The translations under genes were made by a program, and so were the position numbers. Below, piece after piece: positions 25,074-33,894 of a stretch of DNA of 52,648 nucleotides. The stretch's first letter is position 1, and each line of letters begins with the position of its first letter. Below the pieces are notes generated by a model. It saw only the letters and a list, made by a program, of their open reading frames with translations, made no database searches and had not been told where the DNA came from. Origin of the DNA: Bacillus sp. FJAT-29790 (GTDB lineage Bacteria; Bacillota; Bacilli; Bacillales; Cytobacillaceae); contig NZ_JAHNZZ010000002.1 of NCBI RefSeq assembly GCF_019039215.1, positions 73,048-125,695 on the forward strand. Reading direction: 5' to 3'.

Positions 25074-25916
25074 ATGGAATATCTTGGCGAAAACCTTATA
25101 CACGGAATAGAGTGCAGTATGGAGAAATTTACAAATACAGAGGAAGAACTAGCTAATTATATCATTAAACATCCAGATGAAATTAGCCAATTGTCTATTA
25201 GTCAAATTGCAAAAAAGCTCCATATTTCACCAGCAACGATTACCCGTTTTTGCCAAAAAATATCTTTTTCAGGATTTAATGAGTTCAAGCATGAACTAAA
25301 ACGGTATATTGACCTTAGAAACAAACCGACCATCGTCAATGATATTAAGCAAGTAGATTATTTTGCGAAATTGTATCAAAACCATCATGATATTATTGAC
25401 AATACCTTTCAGAAAATCACTTATTTTGATATTCAGCAGGCAGTATCACTTCTTACTAAGGCCAAGAAAGTCCATGTTTATGGAATTGGCAACTCAGGAA
25501 TTGCTGCACAAGAGTTTAAATCGAAGTTTTTTCGAATTGGAATAAATGTTGAGGCCATTACAGATCCTCATCAAGCGGTTATGGATGCGGCCTTAAGTAC
25601 TGAAAAAAGTGTCGTGATTGGAATATCTGTCTCTGGGAAGACGAAAGAAGTAATAAATGCTGTTAATATTGCCAAGAAACAAGGTGCTTCAGTTCTAGTT
25701 TTTACTGGTGAAACAAATTCTGAGCTTTCCCAGTTAGCTGACACAACACTACTGGCTATAAGTAAAAGTAATATGCACATGGGACAAAACATTTCTCCAT
25801 CCCTACCATTTTTATTGCTTTTTGATTTAATCTATACTGAACTCATTGCCAAAGATTATAAAAACAGAATACATATTCGTGACAAAACATTACAGGCTTT
25901 AAATGATACTTATTAA
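25074..25916 (+). CDS. RpiR-family transcription regulator (HTH plus SIS)
   Basis: A 280-residue protein with an N-terminal RpiR-type helix-turn-helix (LSISQIAKKLHISPATITRFCQKISF, about 39-64) and a C-terminal SIS domain (VHVYGIGNSGIAAQEFKSKF at about 131-150; GISVSGKTKEV). SIS domains of this family sense phosphosugars. Next to nag/nan genes it likely controls ManNAc or MurNAc use, possibly nanE and the PTS. It follows a terminator and so has its own promoter; ATG 25074 lies behind AAAGGAG. Confidence 0.87.
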   Translation: MEYLGENLIHGIECSMEKFTNTEEELANYIIKHPDEISQLSISQIAKKLHISPATITRFCQKISFSGFNEFKHELKRYIDLRNKPTIVNDIKQVDYFAKLYQNHHDIIDNTFQKITYFDIQQAVSLLTKAKKVHVYGIGNSGIAAQEFKSKFFRIGINVEAITDPHQAVMDAALSTEKSVVIGISVSGKTKEVINAVNIAKKQGASVLVFTGETNSELSQLADTTLLAISKSNMHMGQNISPSLPFLLLFDLIYTELIAKDYKNRIHIRDKTLQALNDTY

Positions 25917-25953
25917 TTCAAACTTCGCACTTAAATAATAAGCTCAAACAATC

Positions 25954-25990
25954 AAAGCACACAGTCATTTAGATTGACTGTGTGCTTTTG
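25954..25990 (+). terminator. Intrinsic terminator after the RpiR gene
   Basis: AAAGCACACAGTCA (25954-25967) pairs with TGACTGTGTGCTTT (25975-25988), followed by TTGTAT. Confidence 0.85.
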
Positions 25991-25997
25991 TATAACT

Positions 25998-26190
25998 TTA
26001 CTTGAAAATTGACTCAGATACTTCAAGCTTTTCAGCAAATTCTTTATTAAAATCGTTGTTTTTTCTGTTTTTTTCTATTTGATTTCAACATCTCGTAATA
26101 CATAATCAATGTAGAAGTTAGTGATGGATAATCTTTTTCAGTAAAATCAAAGTTGTTCCTTTTTAAACATTTGATAATTTCCTTCCAACG
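25998..26190 (-). pseudogene. Frameshifted gene remnant of unknown family
   Basis: Reading leftward from 26190, one frame gives about 47 protein-like codons (RWKEIIKCLK, then FTEKDYPSLTSTLIMYYEML) that run into a stop. Near the poly-A run at about 26050-26070 a different frame continues as NDFNKEFAEKLEVSESIFK and ends at TAA 25998-26000. The amino-acid make-up of both parts looks like real protein. An in-frame stop lies before 26190 and no start is seen, so this is a truncated and frameshifted C-terminal fragment. A weak likeness to small terminase-type proteins is only an impression. Confidence 0.45.
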
Positions 26191-26265
26191 TTAATTGATA
26201 TTTTTTGTTGTGGTAAAATCCCTATCTCTAAAGATGTAGAAAAACGACTAATTTTGTCTAATTTA

Positions 26266-26293
26266 TTGTTAATTTGTCGAATTTTGGTATAAT
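26266..26293 (+). promoter_or_regulatory. Sigma-A-like promoter for the HD-GYP-like gene
   Basis: TTGTTA (26266-26271) and TATAAT (26288-26293) are 16 bases apart. The leader that follows is about 120 bases long. Confidence 0.55.
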
Positions 26294-26327
26294 AGTACTG
26301 ATATAATAGATTACCGATATGATCAAA

Positions 26328-26381
26328 CTTATCGAAGGATGAGAAGACGAAAAAATTAATCCACCTTTTTGGGTGTTTTTT
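26328..26381 (+). promoter_or_regulatory. Leader hairpin plus terminator-like hairpin before the HD-GYP-like gene
   Basis: CTTATC-GAAG-GATGAG (26328-26343) forms a 6-bp hairpin with a GNRA-like tetraloop. It is followed by AGACGAAAAA and then a short CACC/GGTG hairpin (26362-26375) with a T-run. The first hairpin and the ACGAAAA that follows resemble the middle of a c-di-GMP-I aptamer, but the rest of the aptamer is missing. It may be a degenerate riboswitch or a simple attenuator. Confidence 0.35.
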
Positions 26382-26417
26382 ATTTGCTTAGATAAAGCAG
26401 AAGGGATGTTCAATCAT

Positions 26418-27404
26418 ATGAGAATGATTCATATTGAAGAATATGATGCAAAAACAATGCAATTAGCGAGACCTATTTATGATTCACATAAAAGAATTCT
26501 ATTAGCCGCTGGCCGAACGATACATGAAGTATATTTGCAGAAAATCAAACAATTTAATATTCGATATTTATTTATCGAAGATGCTGAATCTGAAGGAATT
26601 ACACTTGATGAAATGTTAGATATGCCCACATGGATAGATGCCATTAGGTTAACAGAAGAGGTATTTATGGAAGTCCAAAAAGTACAAACAATCACACAGC
26701 CAACTCTCAAAAAAATTCAAGAAATGATTGGGAAACTTGTTCTTGAAGTTCAAAAAAGGCCGATTCTCGTCTTAGTTCCGTCCTCTTCTGTCACTTCTGA
26801 AATAAAACCATATGCCCATGCAATCAATGTCACCTTACTTTGTTTACAAATCGCCAAAAAAAGAGGGTACAACATGCTTCAATTGCGGGATTTAGCGATC
26901 GGAGCACTCTTGCATGATATTGGGAAAGTAATAAGTGAAGATAACGATAAACATACATTAAATGGGTTTCAATTATTAAGAAATGTAAGAGAAATTAGTG
27001 TGCTATCAGCTCATATCGCGTACCAACATCATGAAGCATTAAATGGGAATGGGGCACCCCGTAAAATCAAGGGGAATGAATTCCTTGAAATGGCTCAAAT
27101 ATGTGGGGTTGCAAATTTATATGAAAATAGTATTTCAAAAGGAATGCTCGCACCACATGAAGCGATGGAATTGATTATGACTAAATCTGAGAATACCTAT
27201 GATCACGCGGTCATTCAAGCATTTTGTGATGGCGTTCCATCCTATCCACCAGGAACAAAGATTAAATTAAATAATGGAGAAGTAGGGATTGTTTACAAGA
27301 TAGACAAAAACATCCACCGGCCTACTATCCGTATTTTTCCAACCTTACAAGAGATTGCCCTCTCTGAGTCACCTACCATTCTGATCAAGAACATTACAGC
27401 ATAG
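26418..27404 (+). CDS. HD-GYP-like phosphodiesterase with a degenerate GYP motif
   Basis: A 328-residue cytoplasmic protein. The HD domain shows LLHDIGK (His166-Asp167) and, further on, HHEALNGNGAP, where a canonical HD-GYP would read HHExxDGxGYP; the Asp is Asn and GYP is GAP. The C-terminal 60 residues (PPGTKIKLNNGEVGIVYKI) resemble the tail often found after HD-GYP domains. Canonical HD-GYP enzymes hydrolyse c-di-GMP. The metal-binding core is kept but activity is uncertain. The start is not certain: ATG 26418 or 26424 fits the usual MRxI beginning. It lies next to a GGDEF-EAL gene, which supports a c-di-GMP role. Confidence 0.78.
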   Translation: MRMIHIEEYDAKTMQLARPIYDSHKRILLAAGRTIHEVYLQKIKQFNIRYLFIEDAESEGITLDEMLDMPTWIDAIRLTEEVFMEVQKVQTITQPTLKKIQEMIGKLVLEVQKRPILVLVPSSSVTSEIKPYAHAINVTLLCLQIAKKRGYNMLQLRDLAIGALLHDIGKVISEDNDKHTLNGFQLLRNVREISVLSAHIAYQHHEALNGNGAPRKIKGNEFLEMAQICGVANLYENSISKGMLAPHEAMELIMTKSENTYDHAVIQAFCDGVPSYPPGTKIKLNNGEVGIVYKIDKNIHRPTIRIFPTLQEIALSESPTILIKNITA

Positions 27405-27699
27405 AGGAATTAATTATCTGAATAACAGAGGAAGCATATATCGGAGAGGAGAAACTAAGAGGCTAAAGTTTCTCCTAAAATACTAGACTGCTGCTCACCT
27501 ATGACACTTGATAAAAGAAGCTTTGGTGGAGACTATCCACCATTTTTAATTTGTAGTCAAATGTCTTTCAGTGATTTCCCCCTTTTTGGATATGCTAAAG
27601 GTGAATTAATTAATACATCTATTCTAAAAAATTGTAAATTTTATGAAAAAAATGTAAACTATGATAAATGAATTAAGAACTGTATCGGACTCCAATTTG
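27405..27699. other. Intergenic region after the HD-GYP-like gene
   Basis: No gene is supported. A 10-bp inverted repeat, AGGAGAAACT (27447-27456) with AGTTTCTCCT (27467-27476), is followed by AAAATACTAG, not a T-run, so it is a weak terminator at best. The rest is AT-rich. Confidence 0.4.
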
Positions 27700-27800
27700 A
27701 CATACTTTCCGATAATGGCAAATCTCTTAAAAAATAGGAACGAAAAGCCATAAGCCTAAAGTCTCTTTCAATAGTGGAGCTGGTTTAACGCGAGAATCGC
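27700..27800 (+). promoter_or_regulatory. Candidate c-di-GMP-I (GEMM) riboswitch
   Basis: In order, the segment contains TGGCAAAT, GGAACGAAAAGCC, AGCCTAAAG and AGTGGAGCTGGTTTAAC. These match the c-di-GMP-I pattern GGGCAAAC, GGACGCAAAGCC, GGCCUAAA and the 3' GGUUACC-like strand, with some divergence, mainly a weak first stem. It lies about 230 bases upstream of a gene for c-di-GMP synthesis, breakdown and binding, exactly where this class is expected. The expression platform is unclear; a TTCC/GGAA hairpin at about 27830-27850 is a weak terminator candidate. Confidence 0.55.
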
Positions 27801-28032
27801 ACATAGGTTTTGTGACAATTATATGCATTCCTTTTCTTGGAAGGCCTTTTAATTGAGAAAACATTTCTTGTTGAAGTCGATATTACCAATTAATGATAGT
27901 TTTAGAAGCTGAAATTATAACATCGGAGACATACACAAATTAAATTGAGAAGGCTTACTTTCTGGATATTTTGAAAAATGTTATTGCTTTCGTTAAAGGT
28001 ATTTAACGGCGCAATGAGAGAGGTTTGTTGAA

Positions 28033-30966
28033 ATGAAAAAACTTTTTCAAAAGCTGACGAAGGAATATACAATGCATTCAGTGGCTGGTGAGGTAGATTT
28101 TCATCCTCTAATTAACGACCATCTTAATGCTGTTATCAAATTGGACGTTGCAGGGAAACTCATTTCTTATAATTACGCGTTTACAAAACAATTTGGCTAT
28201 ACTGAAAATAATTTCAAAGGGTCGATTTTAGACATTTGTATAAAACATGATAGGATTGAGCAAAAACAATATTTTGAAGAAGCTCTCCTAGGTAAAACAC
28301 AAAGATTTAATACTTTAGGTGTTTGCAAGAATGGAAAGACAATAGATATCAATGTTACATATATTCCAATACTAAAAGAAGATGGAACGGATGTTTATGT
28401 CGTATTAAAAAATATTACAGATTTAAAGGAGCAGGAAAGGGAACTAGAATTATTTCAACAAAGTTTGAATAAGGTTGAAGGAATTGGGAATATAGGTAGC
28501 TTTCATTACGAGATGAAGAGTGGCCGCACATTTTGCTCAAAGCAAATTCGTGTAATTTTTGGAATTGGAGATGATGAAGAATTCTCTCCAACTTATGAAC
28601 AGCTATTAGCGTTCGTTCATCTTGACGATCATTATAAACTTGAAAAGGCGTTCCAGGAGGCTTTAATCACGAAACGTAGTTCTAATTATGAATGTAAAAT
28701 TATAAGGCAGGATCAGACGATTCGTCATGTGTTTACGCAATTTGAAGTCCTTTTAGACGAAAGGGATCAGCCGTTTCGTGTCATTGGGTTCGTCCAAGAT
28801 ATTACGAATAGTAAAATCATTGAGAACAAGTTAATTGAAACAGAAAAGCAGTTTTCTCAAATCTATAACAACGATGATATTGGGATTTGGTCTGTTGATG
28901 TACTGACAGGTAAAATTCTGCTTTGTTCTAATGGAATTGAACAAATATGCGGTTATTCAGCGAAGGAGCTTGAAAGCAAAAATCAATGGGTTTCTCTTGT
29001 TCATCCAGATGATTTGCCGCCGTATTTGGAAAGGAATCAAGAGTTATCCAAAGGGAATATCCTTCGCTATAAATACCGAATCATCCATAAGAACGGCAAC
29101 ATTAGATGGGTGCAGGATTATACGATTCCAACATTAAATGCTAGTGGAAAGCTAACCCAATTAGATGGCTTGATTTCCGACATTACAGAGCAAGAATTGT
29201 TAAATGATAAAGTAAAGCATATTTCCTATCATGACTATTTAACTAATTTGCCAAATCGAAGAATGTTTGATGAAAAACTTCAGCAGCTTTCAGATGAGTT
29301 CGCTGGAAGTAATCGAAAATTTGCCGTAATGATCCTCGATATTGATCATTTTAAATACATTAACGATACGCTGGGCCACCCGATTGGTGATGAAGTACTA
29401 ATACAAGTTTCCGAACGCCTCGCTACTATTTTTACATCAGATGATATGCTTGCACGAATTGGCGGAGATGAATTCGGCGTATTAATAATTGATATAGAAT
29501 CGATTGAAAATCTAAAGAAAATCGCCGAGCAAATGATGGATCGTTTAAAAGACCCATTTCTAATAAATGGGTATGAGCTGTACGTTACCGCCAGTATTGG
29601 AATAAGTTGTTTTCCTGACGATGGCGAGTTTAGCCATGAATTATTAAGAAATGCTGATATTGCATTATACAAAGCTGAAGAATATGGAAAAAATACTTAT
29701 AAGATTTTATCCTCGTCAAGTAGTATTGAGGCATTCAAAACATTTAGCTTAGGACGGGATTTAATTAAGGCATTAGAAAACAATGAGATGATCATATATT
29801 ACCAACCTCGGGTGGATACACGTTCTGGTAAAATTGTGAGTGCGGAGGCGCTTATACGCTGGGAACATCCGGAGTGGGGACTTGTTTCTCCGGGCGAATT
29901 TCTCCCAATTGCTGAAGAAAACGGATTAATTCATCATATTGATGATTGGGTTTTAAAGGAAATATGTCAGCAATTGAGAAAGTGGAAAGACGAACGGCGA
30001 TGTACTGTTCCGATTTCCATTAATATTTCTGCAACCCATTTCATGAAACACGATTGGCTTGATACGATCAAGAAAATTATTCGTGAGGCTGGTATTCGTC
30101 CCAAAGACTTGGAATTTGAAATTACCGAAAGCTCTTATTTAAATAATGAAGAAGTTGTAAAAAACACCATTTATTCATTAAAAGAAATGGGAATTAAAAT
30201 TGCATTAGATGACTTTGGTAAAGGGTATTCTTCCCTTTCTTCCTTAGCACAATTTCCTTTTGATGTCATCAAAATTGATAAATCGTTTATTCAAAACATG
30301 GTCCATAGCAATCAAGATCAGTTTATCGCAAAATCGATTATTTATTTGGCAAAAGGATTGAAAATAATGGTAGTAGCAGAAGGGGTAGAAACAGTACAGC
30401 AATTAAAAATGCTAAAAAATGAAGAATGCCATCAACTTCAAGGCTATTTATTTAGCCGCCCTATCCCGGTTAAGGAATTTGAAAAACTTTTAGCAAAAAA
30501 GATATTGCAGCCAATCGATCCAAATTTGAAGGAAATGCAGAGCAAACGAAAATACTACCGTCTCAACTTCCCATATCCGCTTGCAGCTGACATGACTCTA
30601 TTGTCAATTGCGGATCATCCAATGCAATTAGGAAAAGCAAGTGTATTAATAGAAGATATGAGTATTGGTGGCCTTCGTTTTCTCTCATTATTAAGACTAC
30701 CAGTACGGGAAGACATGATTCTCCAGTTTGAGGTTGAATTATTGGATGAAACGATCAAATTAAGAGGACAAATTGTTTGGAAAGAAGAAATAAATGATGA
30801 TATTACAGAATACGGCATCGAATTTATGATAACCGAAAATGAACAGACCATTCTTGCTAAGTTGCTTAACACTTTTAAAATCTTATTGGAAAATCGAACG
30901 GGTTTGCCGAAATATAAAATGGTGAAAGGAGATAAATATCAATATTTTCGGTCATTAACATATTAA
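28033..30966 (+). CDS. PAS-PAS-PAS-GGDEF-EAL-PilZ c-di-GMP signalling protein
   Basis: A 977-residue soluble protein. There are three PAS/PAC domains at about 25-135, 140-265 and 270-390, a GGDEF domain with an intact GGDEF at 477-481, an EAL domain with intact EAL at 605-607 and DDFGKGYSS, and a C-terminal PilZ domain (KRKYYRLNF near 837-845; DMSIGGLRF). Both catalytic motifs are intact, so it could make and break c-di-GMP, while PilZ would bind it. The usual inhibitory RxxD before GGDEF lacks the Arg (TSDD). ATG 28033 follows GAGAGAGG. A candidate c-di-GMP riboswitch lies in its leader, suggesting feedback on transcription. No transmembrane segment, so PAS domains probably sense a cytoplasmic cue. 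Confidence 0.92.
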   Translation: MKKLFQKLTKEYTMHSVAGEVDFHPLINDHLNAVIKLDVAGKLISYNYAFTKQFGYTENNFKGSILDICIKHDRIEQKQYFEEALLGKTQRFNTLGVCKNGKTIDINVTYIPILKEDGTDVYVVLKNITDLKEQERELELFQQSLNKVEGIGNIGSFHYEMKSGRTFCSKQIRVIFGIGDDEEFSPTYEQLLAFVHLDDHYKLEKAFQEALITKRSSNYECKIIRQDQTIRHVFTQFEVLLDERDQPFRVIGFVQDITNSKIIENKLIETEKQFSQIYNNDDIGIWSVDVLTGKILLCSNGIEQICGYSAKELESKNQWVSLVHPDDLPPYLERNQELSKGNILRYKYRIIHKNGNIRWVQDYTIPTLNASGKLTQLDGLISDITEQELLNDKVKHISYHDYLTNLPNRRMFDEKLQQLSDEFAGSNRKFAVMILDIDHFKYINDTLGHPIGDEVLIQVSERLATIFTSDDMLARIGGDEFGVLIIDIESIENLKKIAEQMMDRLKDPFLINGYELYVTASIGISCFPDDGEFSHELLRNADIALYKAEEYGKNTYKILSSSSSIEAFKTFSLGRDLIKALENNEMIIYYQPRVDTRSGKIVSAEALIRWEHPEWGLVSPGEFLPIAEENGLIHHIDDWVLKEICQQLRKWKDERRCTVPISINISATHFMKHDWLDTIKKIIREAGIRPKDLEFEITESSYLNNEEVVKNTIYSLKEMGIKIALDDFGKGYSSLSSLAQFPFDVIKIDKSFIQNMVHSNQDQFIAKSIIYLAKGLKIMVVAEGVETVQQLKMLKNEECHQLQGYLFSRPIPVKEFEKLLAKKILQPIDPNLKEMQSKRKYYRLNFPYPLAADMTLLSIADHPMQLGKASVLIEDMSIGGLRFLSLLRLPVREDMILQFEVELLDETIKLRGQIVWKEEINDDITEYGIEFMITENEQTILAKLLNTFKILLENRTGLPKYKMVKGDKYQYFRSLTY

Positions 30967-30980
30967 TATTATTTGCTAAG

Positions 30981-31025
30981 AAAAAGCACTTCGTGGATTG
31001 TATAGTCAACTGAGGTGCTTTTTTG
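30981..31025 (+). terminator. Intrinsic terminator after the GGDEF-EAL gene
   Basis: AAAAAGCACTTC (30981-30992) pairs with GAGGTGCTTTTT through one G-U pair, followed by more T. Confidence 0.75.
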
Positions 31026-31310
31026 TGTAAGTAATAAATTGTCGGTCGGCTTACGAAGAATTTGCCCTATAGACATGCGGAATAACCAGTGCATTGAAAG
31101 TAGGACGATCGAAATTATATTCTCGGTTGGGAACACGAGCTCATGAGAGTTTTATTTGTAATAATGATTAATGCTTTAATCAAATGGAATTGTTTGTATA
31201 TTCGCTAAAAAGGGATGGAAATCTTCCACTCAAAGGACTAAGTGGGACTTACATCGCTACATAAAACGCCTCAGAATAGTAGAACATATCAATATACTGG
31301 AGGTGAGCTA
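31026..31310. other. Intergenic region before the DUF3892 gene
   Basis: About 285 bases with no supported gene. No known riboswitch pattern was found. A ribosome-binding site CTGGAGGTGAGC lies at the end. Confidence 0.4.
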
Positions 31311-31625
31311 ATGGAGCAAAAGGATTTTGAAAAAATCTATAATGAATATCGAGAACAGAGCGAACAACAGGCCCATGTTGAATTGAGGGAAGAGGATTCC
31401 ACTGGAAAAGAGGAAATTGTCGCGGTTCGAAAAAATGATGATGGTGATATTATCGCCTTTAAAACGAAAACAGGGCGTGAATTGGATTACATTACCGCAT
31501 TAAATGAAGCGAAGGAAGGGAATATTGCCCATATTGATGTGTTTCATAAGTACGGCAGGGACATTATTCGAAGCGAACCAGATGGAATAAAAGAAAATAA
31601 CTTAGATAACTTGCCATCCTTTTAA
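31311..31625 (+). CDS. DUF3892 family small protein
   Basis: A 104-residue acidic protein. The segment EEIVAVRKNDDGDIIAFKTKTGRELDYITALNEAKEGNI fits DUF3892, a short family of unknown function. The start is ATG 31311 directly behind GGAGGTGAGC; the longer reading frame upstream has no ribosome-binding site. No signal or membrane segment. Own terminator at 31624. Confidence 0.78.
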   Translation: MEQKDFEKIYNEYREQSEQQAHVELREEDSTGKEEIVAVRKNDDGDIIAFKTKTGRELDYITALNEAKEGNIAHIDVFHKYGRDIIRSEPDGIKENNLDNLPSF

Positions 31626-31652
31626 AGTGAAATCCATGGGTTTCACTTTTTT
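31624..31652 (+). terminator. Terminator after the DUF3892 gene
   Basis: AAAGTGAAA pairs with TTTCACTTT (loop TCCATGGG), followed by TTTT. The left arm overlaps the stop codon of the gene. Confidence 0.8.
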
Positions 31653-31752
31653 GCTATTAGGTCGTCACTTATTTTTATGGTATTAGAGTCGGTATGAAAA
31701 TGCTATCTACATAAGCTTAGGGTAAAGGATGAAAAGGATTAACGAGGTGTCT

Positions 31753-32433
31753 ATGATCAAACCAACCATTTTAGTTGCAGATGATGATGAGAATATTCGA
31801 ATGGTGACGCAGCTTTATTTAGAAAAAGAAGGTTTTCGCACGAAAATAGCATGTGATGGATCAGAAGCAATTCAATTATTAGAAAAGGAGAAAGTGGATT
31901 GTGCTGTTATCGACATTATGATGCCTCAGATTGATGGCTGGCAGCTTTGTGAAGAGATAAAATCTTATTATGACATCCCTGTTTTAATATTAACAGCTAG
32001 AGATGAAACGGAAGATAAAATTAAAGGATTTCAAATAGGAGCAGATGATTATTTGACGAAGCCTTTTCATCCAGTAGAGCTAGTCATGCGAGTGAAATCA
32101 CTTTTAAAAAGGTATCATGTTGTTTCCGCAAGTAATTTATCATTTAATAATCTCACGATTGATATCAGTCGTTATCAGGTGCTGATTAACGATAAAGTGA
32201 TAATGCTCCCCACCAAGCAGTTTGCTCTCCTTTATACGTTAGCTACCCAACCAGGGCAAATTTTCACTCGGAATCAACTCATTGAGAAAATATGGGGCTT
32301 AGATTATGAAGGGGATGAAAGAACGGTTGATACTCATGTAAAAAAACTGCGCAAACAATTAAAAGAATATGAGGACCAGCTCCAAATTGTAACGGTCAGA
32401 GGATTAGGTTATAAGGTGGAGATTCAACCTTGA
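31753..32433 (+). CDS. OmpR/PhoB-family response regulator
   Basis: A 226-residue regulator with an N-terminal receiver domain (acidic pocket VADDDEN, phospho-Asp in VIDIMMPQIDGW, Lys in LTKPFHP) and a C-terminal winged helix (ERTVDTHVKKLRKQL). The start is uncertain: ATG 31753 (MIKPTIL) fits the family and has GAGG 5 bases upstream; ATG 31729 is the alternative. It overlaps the kinase gene by 4 bases and precedes an RND pump, which is its probable target. Confidence 0.9.
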   Translation: MIKPTILVADDDENIRMVTQLYLEKEGFRTKIACDGSEAIQLLEKEKVDCAVIDIMMPQIDGWQLCEEIKSYYDIPVLILTARDETEDKIKGFQIGADDYLTKPFHPVELVMRVKSLLKRYHVVSASNLSFNNLTIDISRYQVLINDKVIMLPTKQFALLYTLATQPGQIFTRNQLIEKIWGLDYEGDERTVDTHVKKLRKQLKEYEDQLQIVTVRGLGYKVEIQP

Positions 32434-33767
32434 TAAAATCTATATATACAAAAAATGTATTAAGCTACTTTTTTATTATCATTTTGTCGTTATTTTCATC
32501 GTTTTTACTCACTTCTTTTTTATTCCAAAAACAAGAGGCCCAAAGCCATGAGGATGAGTTGATTACATTAGGAAAACAAGTAATCAATTTATATCAAAGA
32601 TTGGATGACAATAGCTTTAATGCGTATTTAAAAAGCTTTTCCGCCCTTCCATTGGAAGTTTATATTTTTAATGAAAATGGAATTGTCTCTCAGAACGGAA
32701 CAAATATAAAAACTATGCAGCGGGAAACGATTAACTATGTATTAGATGGAGGGGTCTATCGAGGTAGAATGAATTCACATCATGAAGGTATCGGGCTGCC
32801 ATTTACAATGAATAATAAAAACTATGCGTTATTTATTAGACCCGCTATTATAGAAAAATTTAGCCAGATCCGTGAAATTTTGTTGACCGCATTATTTACA
32901 GCCTCAATCGTAGGAATTCTACTCATTTTGTTGACTACCCGATTCTTAGTCCAGCCTATTGTTCAAATGACAAATGCAACAAGAGAACTGGCAAAGGGGA
33001 ATTTTCAAGCCCGAATGAATGTTAAAAGTAGAGATGAAATTGGTGAGCTGGCAAACAGCTTTAACTTTATGGTTGAAGAGTTAAATAAAACAGAACAAAT
33101 GCGCAAAGATTTTGTTGCGAATGTGTCACATGAATTTCAGTCACCATTAACTGCTATTAGAGGGATGGCAGTCGCTTTAAAAGATGAAATGGTAGACCCG
33201 AAAGATGAAAAGCTCTATTTAGGGCTGATTGTAGAGGAGAGTAAGCGTTTATCAAGCCTAACAAAACAATTGCTGAATTTGTCTTCTCTTGAAGTAAACA
33301 AACATCCGTTTTACCCGAGACTATACCGTTTAGATCAACAAATACGCAATCAGCTTGTAGCGATGCAACCGTTGTGGATGGAGAAACAACTTGAAATCGA
33401 TTTCGATCTTTCCAAAATGGAAGTATATGCAGATGAAAATTTAATGAGTCAGGTATGGACGAATTTATTTTCAAATGCCATCAAATATAATGCGATCAAT
33501 GGAAAAATTACTGTCCAAGGACAGAAGCTCGAAGATGAAATTAAAATAACCGTCAGTAATACAGGCAGCGGCATTCCTGAGAAAGACATCCCTTATATAT
33601 TTGATCGTTTTTATAAAGGGGATAAATCACATAAAAGAACGTCACACAGTTATGGGCTCGGTCTGGCAGTTGTAAAGCGGATTATCGATCTTCATGATGG
33701 AAACATCTCCGTTACGAGTTTTGAGGGCAAAGAGACCACATTTATGATTAGAATACCGAAGAAATAA
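32430..33767 (+). CDS. Membrane sensor histidine kinase
   Basis: A 445-residue kinase with transmembrane segments at about 12-33 and 147-168, an extracytoplasmic sensor loop between them, a HAMP domain (about 170-222), the H-box VSHEFQSPLTAIRG (phospho-His near 234) and an ATPase domain (NLFSNAIKYN, GSGIPEKDIPYIFDRFY, GLGLAVVKRI). The TTG start is inside the TGA of the response regulator gene, so the two are coupled. It probably senses cell-envelope or drug stress and drives the downstream efflux gene; this rests on order alone. Confidence 0.9.
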   Translation: MIKSIYTKNVLSYFFIIILSLFSSFLLTSFLFQKQEAQSHEDELITLGKQVINLYQRLDDNSFNAYLKSFSALPLEVYIFNENGIVSQNGTNIKTMQRETINYVLDGGVYRGRMNSHHEGIGLPFTMNNKNYALFIRPAIIEKFSQIREILLTALFTASIVGILLILLTTRFLVQPIVQMTNATRELAKGNFQARMNVKSRDEIGELANSFNFMVEELNKTEQMRKDFVANVSHEFQSPLTAIRGMAVALKDEMVDPKDEKLYLGLIVEESKRLSSLTKQLLNLSSLEVNKHPFYPRLYRLDQQIRNQLVAMQPLWMEKQLEIDFDLSKMEVYADENLMSQVWTNLFSNAIKYNAINGKITVQGQKLEDEIKITVSNTGSGIPEKDIPYIFDRFYKGDKSHKRTSHSYGLGLAVVKRIIDLHDGNISVTSFEGKETTFMIRIPKK

Positions 33768-33796
33768 ATAATAACTAGGTGTTTTAATATATTAGA

Positions 33797-33825
33797 AAAG
33801 CGAACTTATTTAGGTTCGCTTTTTT
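33797..33825 (+). terminator. Intrinsic terminator after the kinase gene
   Basis: AAAAGCGAAC (33797-33806) pairs with GTTCGCTTTT (33814-33823), followed by more T. The RND gene therefore has its own promoter or depends on read-through. Confidence 0.85.
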
Positions 33826-33894
33826 TTAGGTCACATTCAGGACACAAAACTCCTATATTCTTTATTTATCAACATGAAAGAAGGAGAGTTCATC

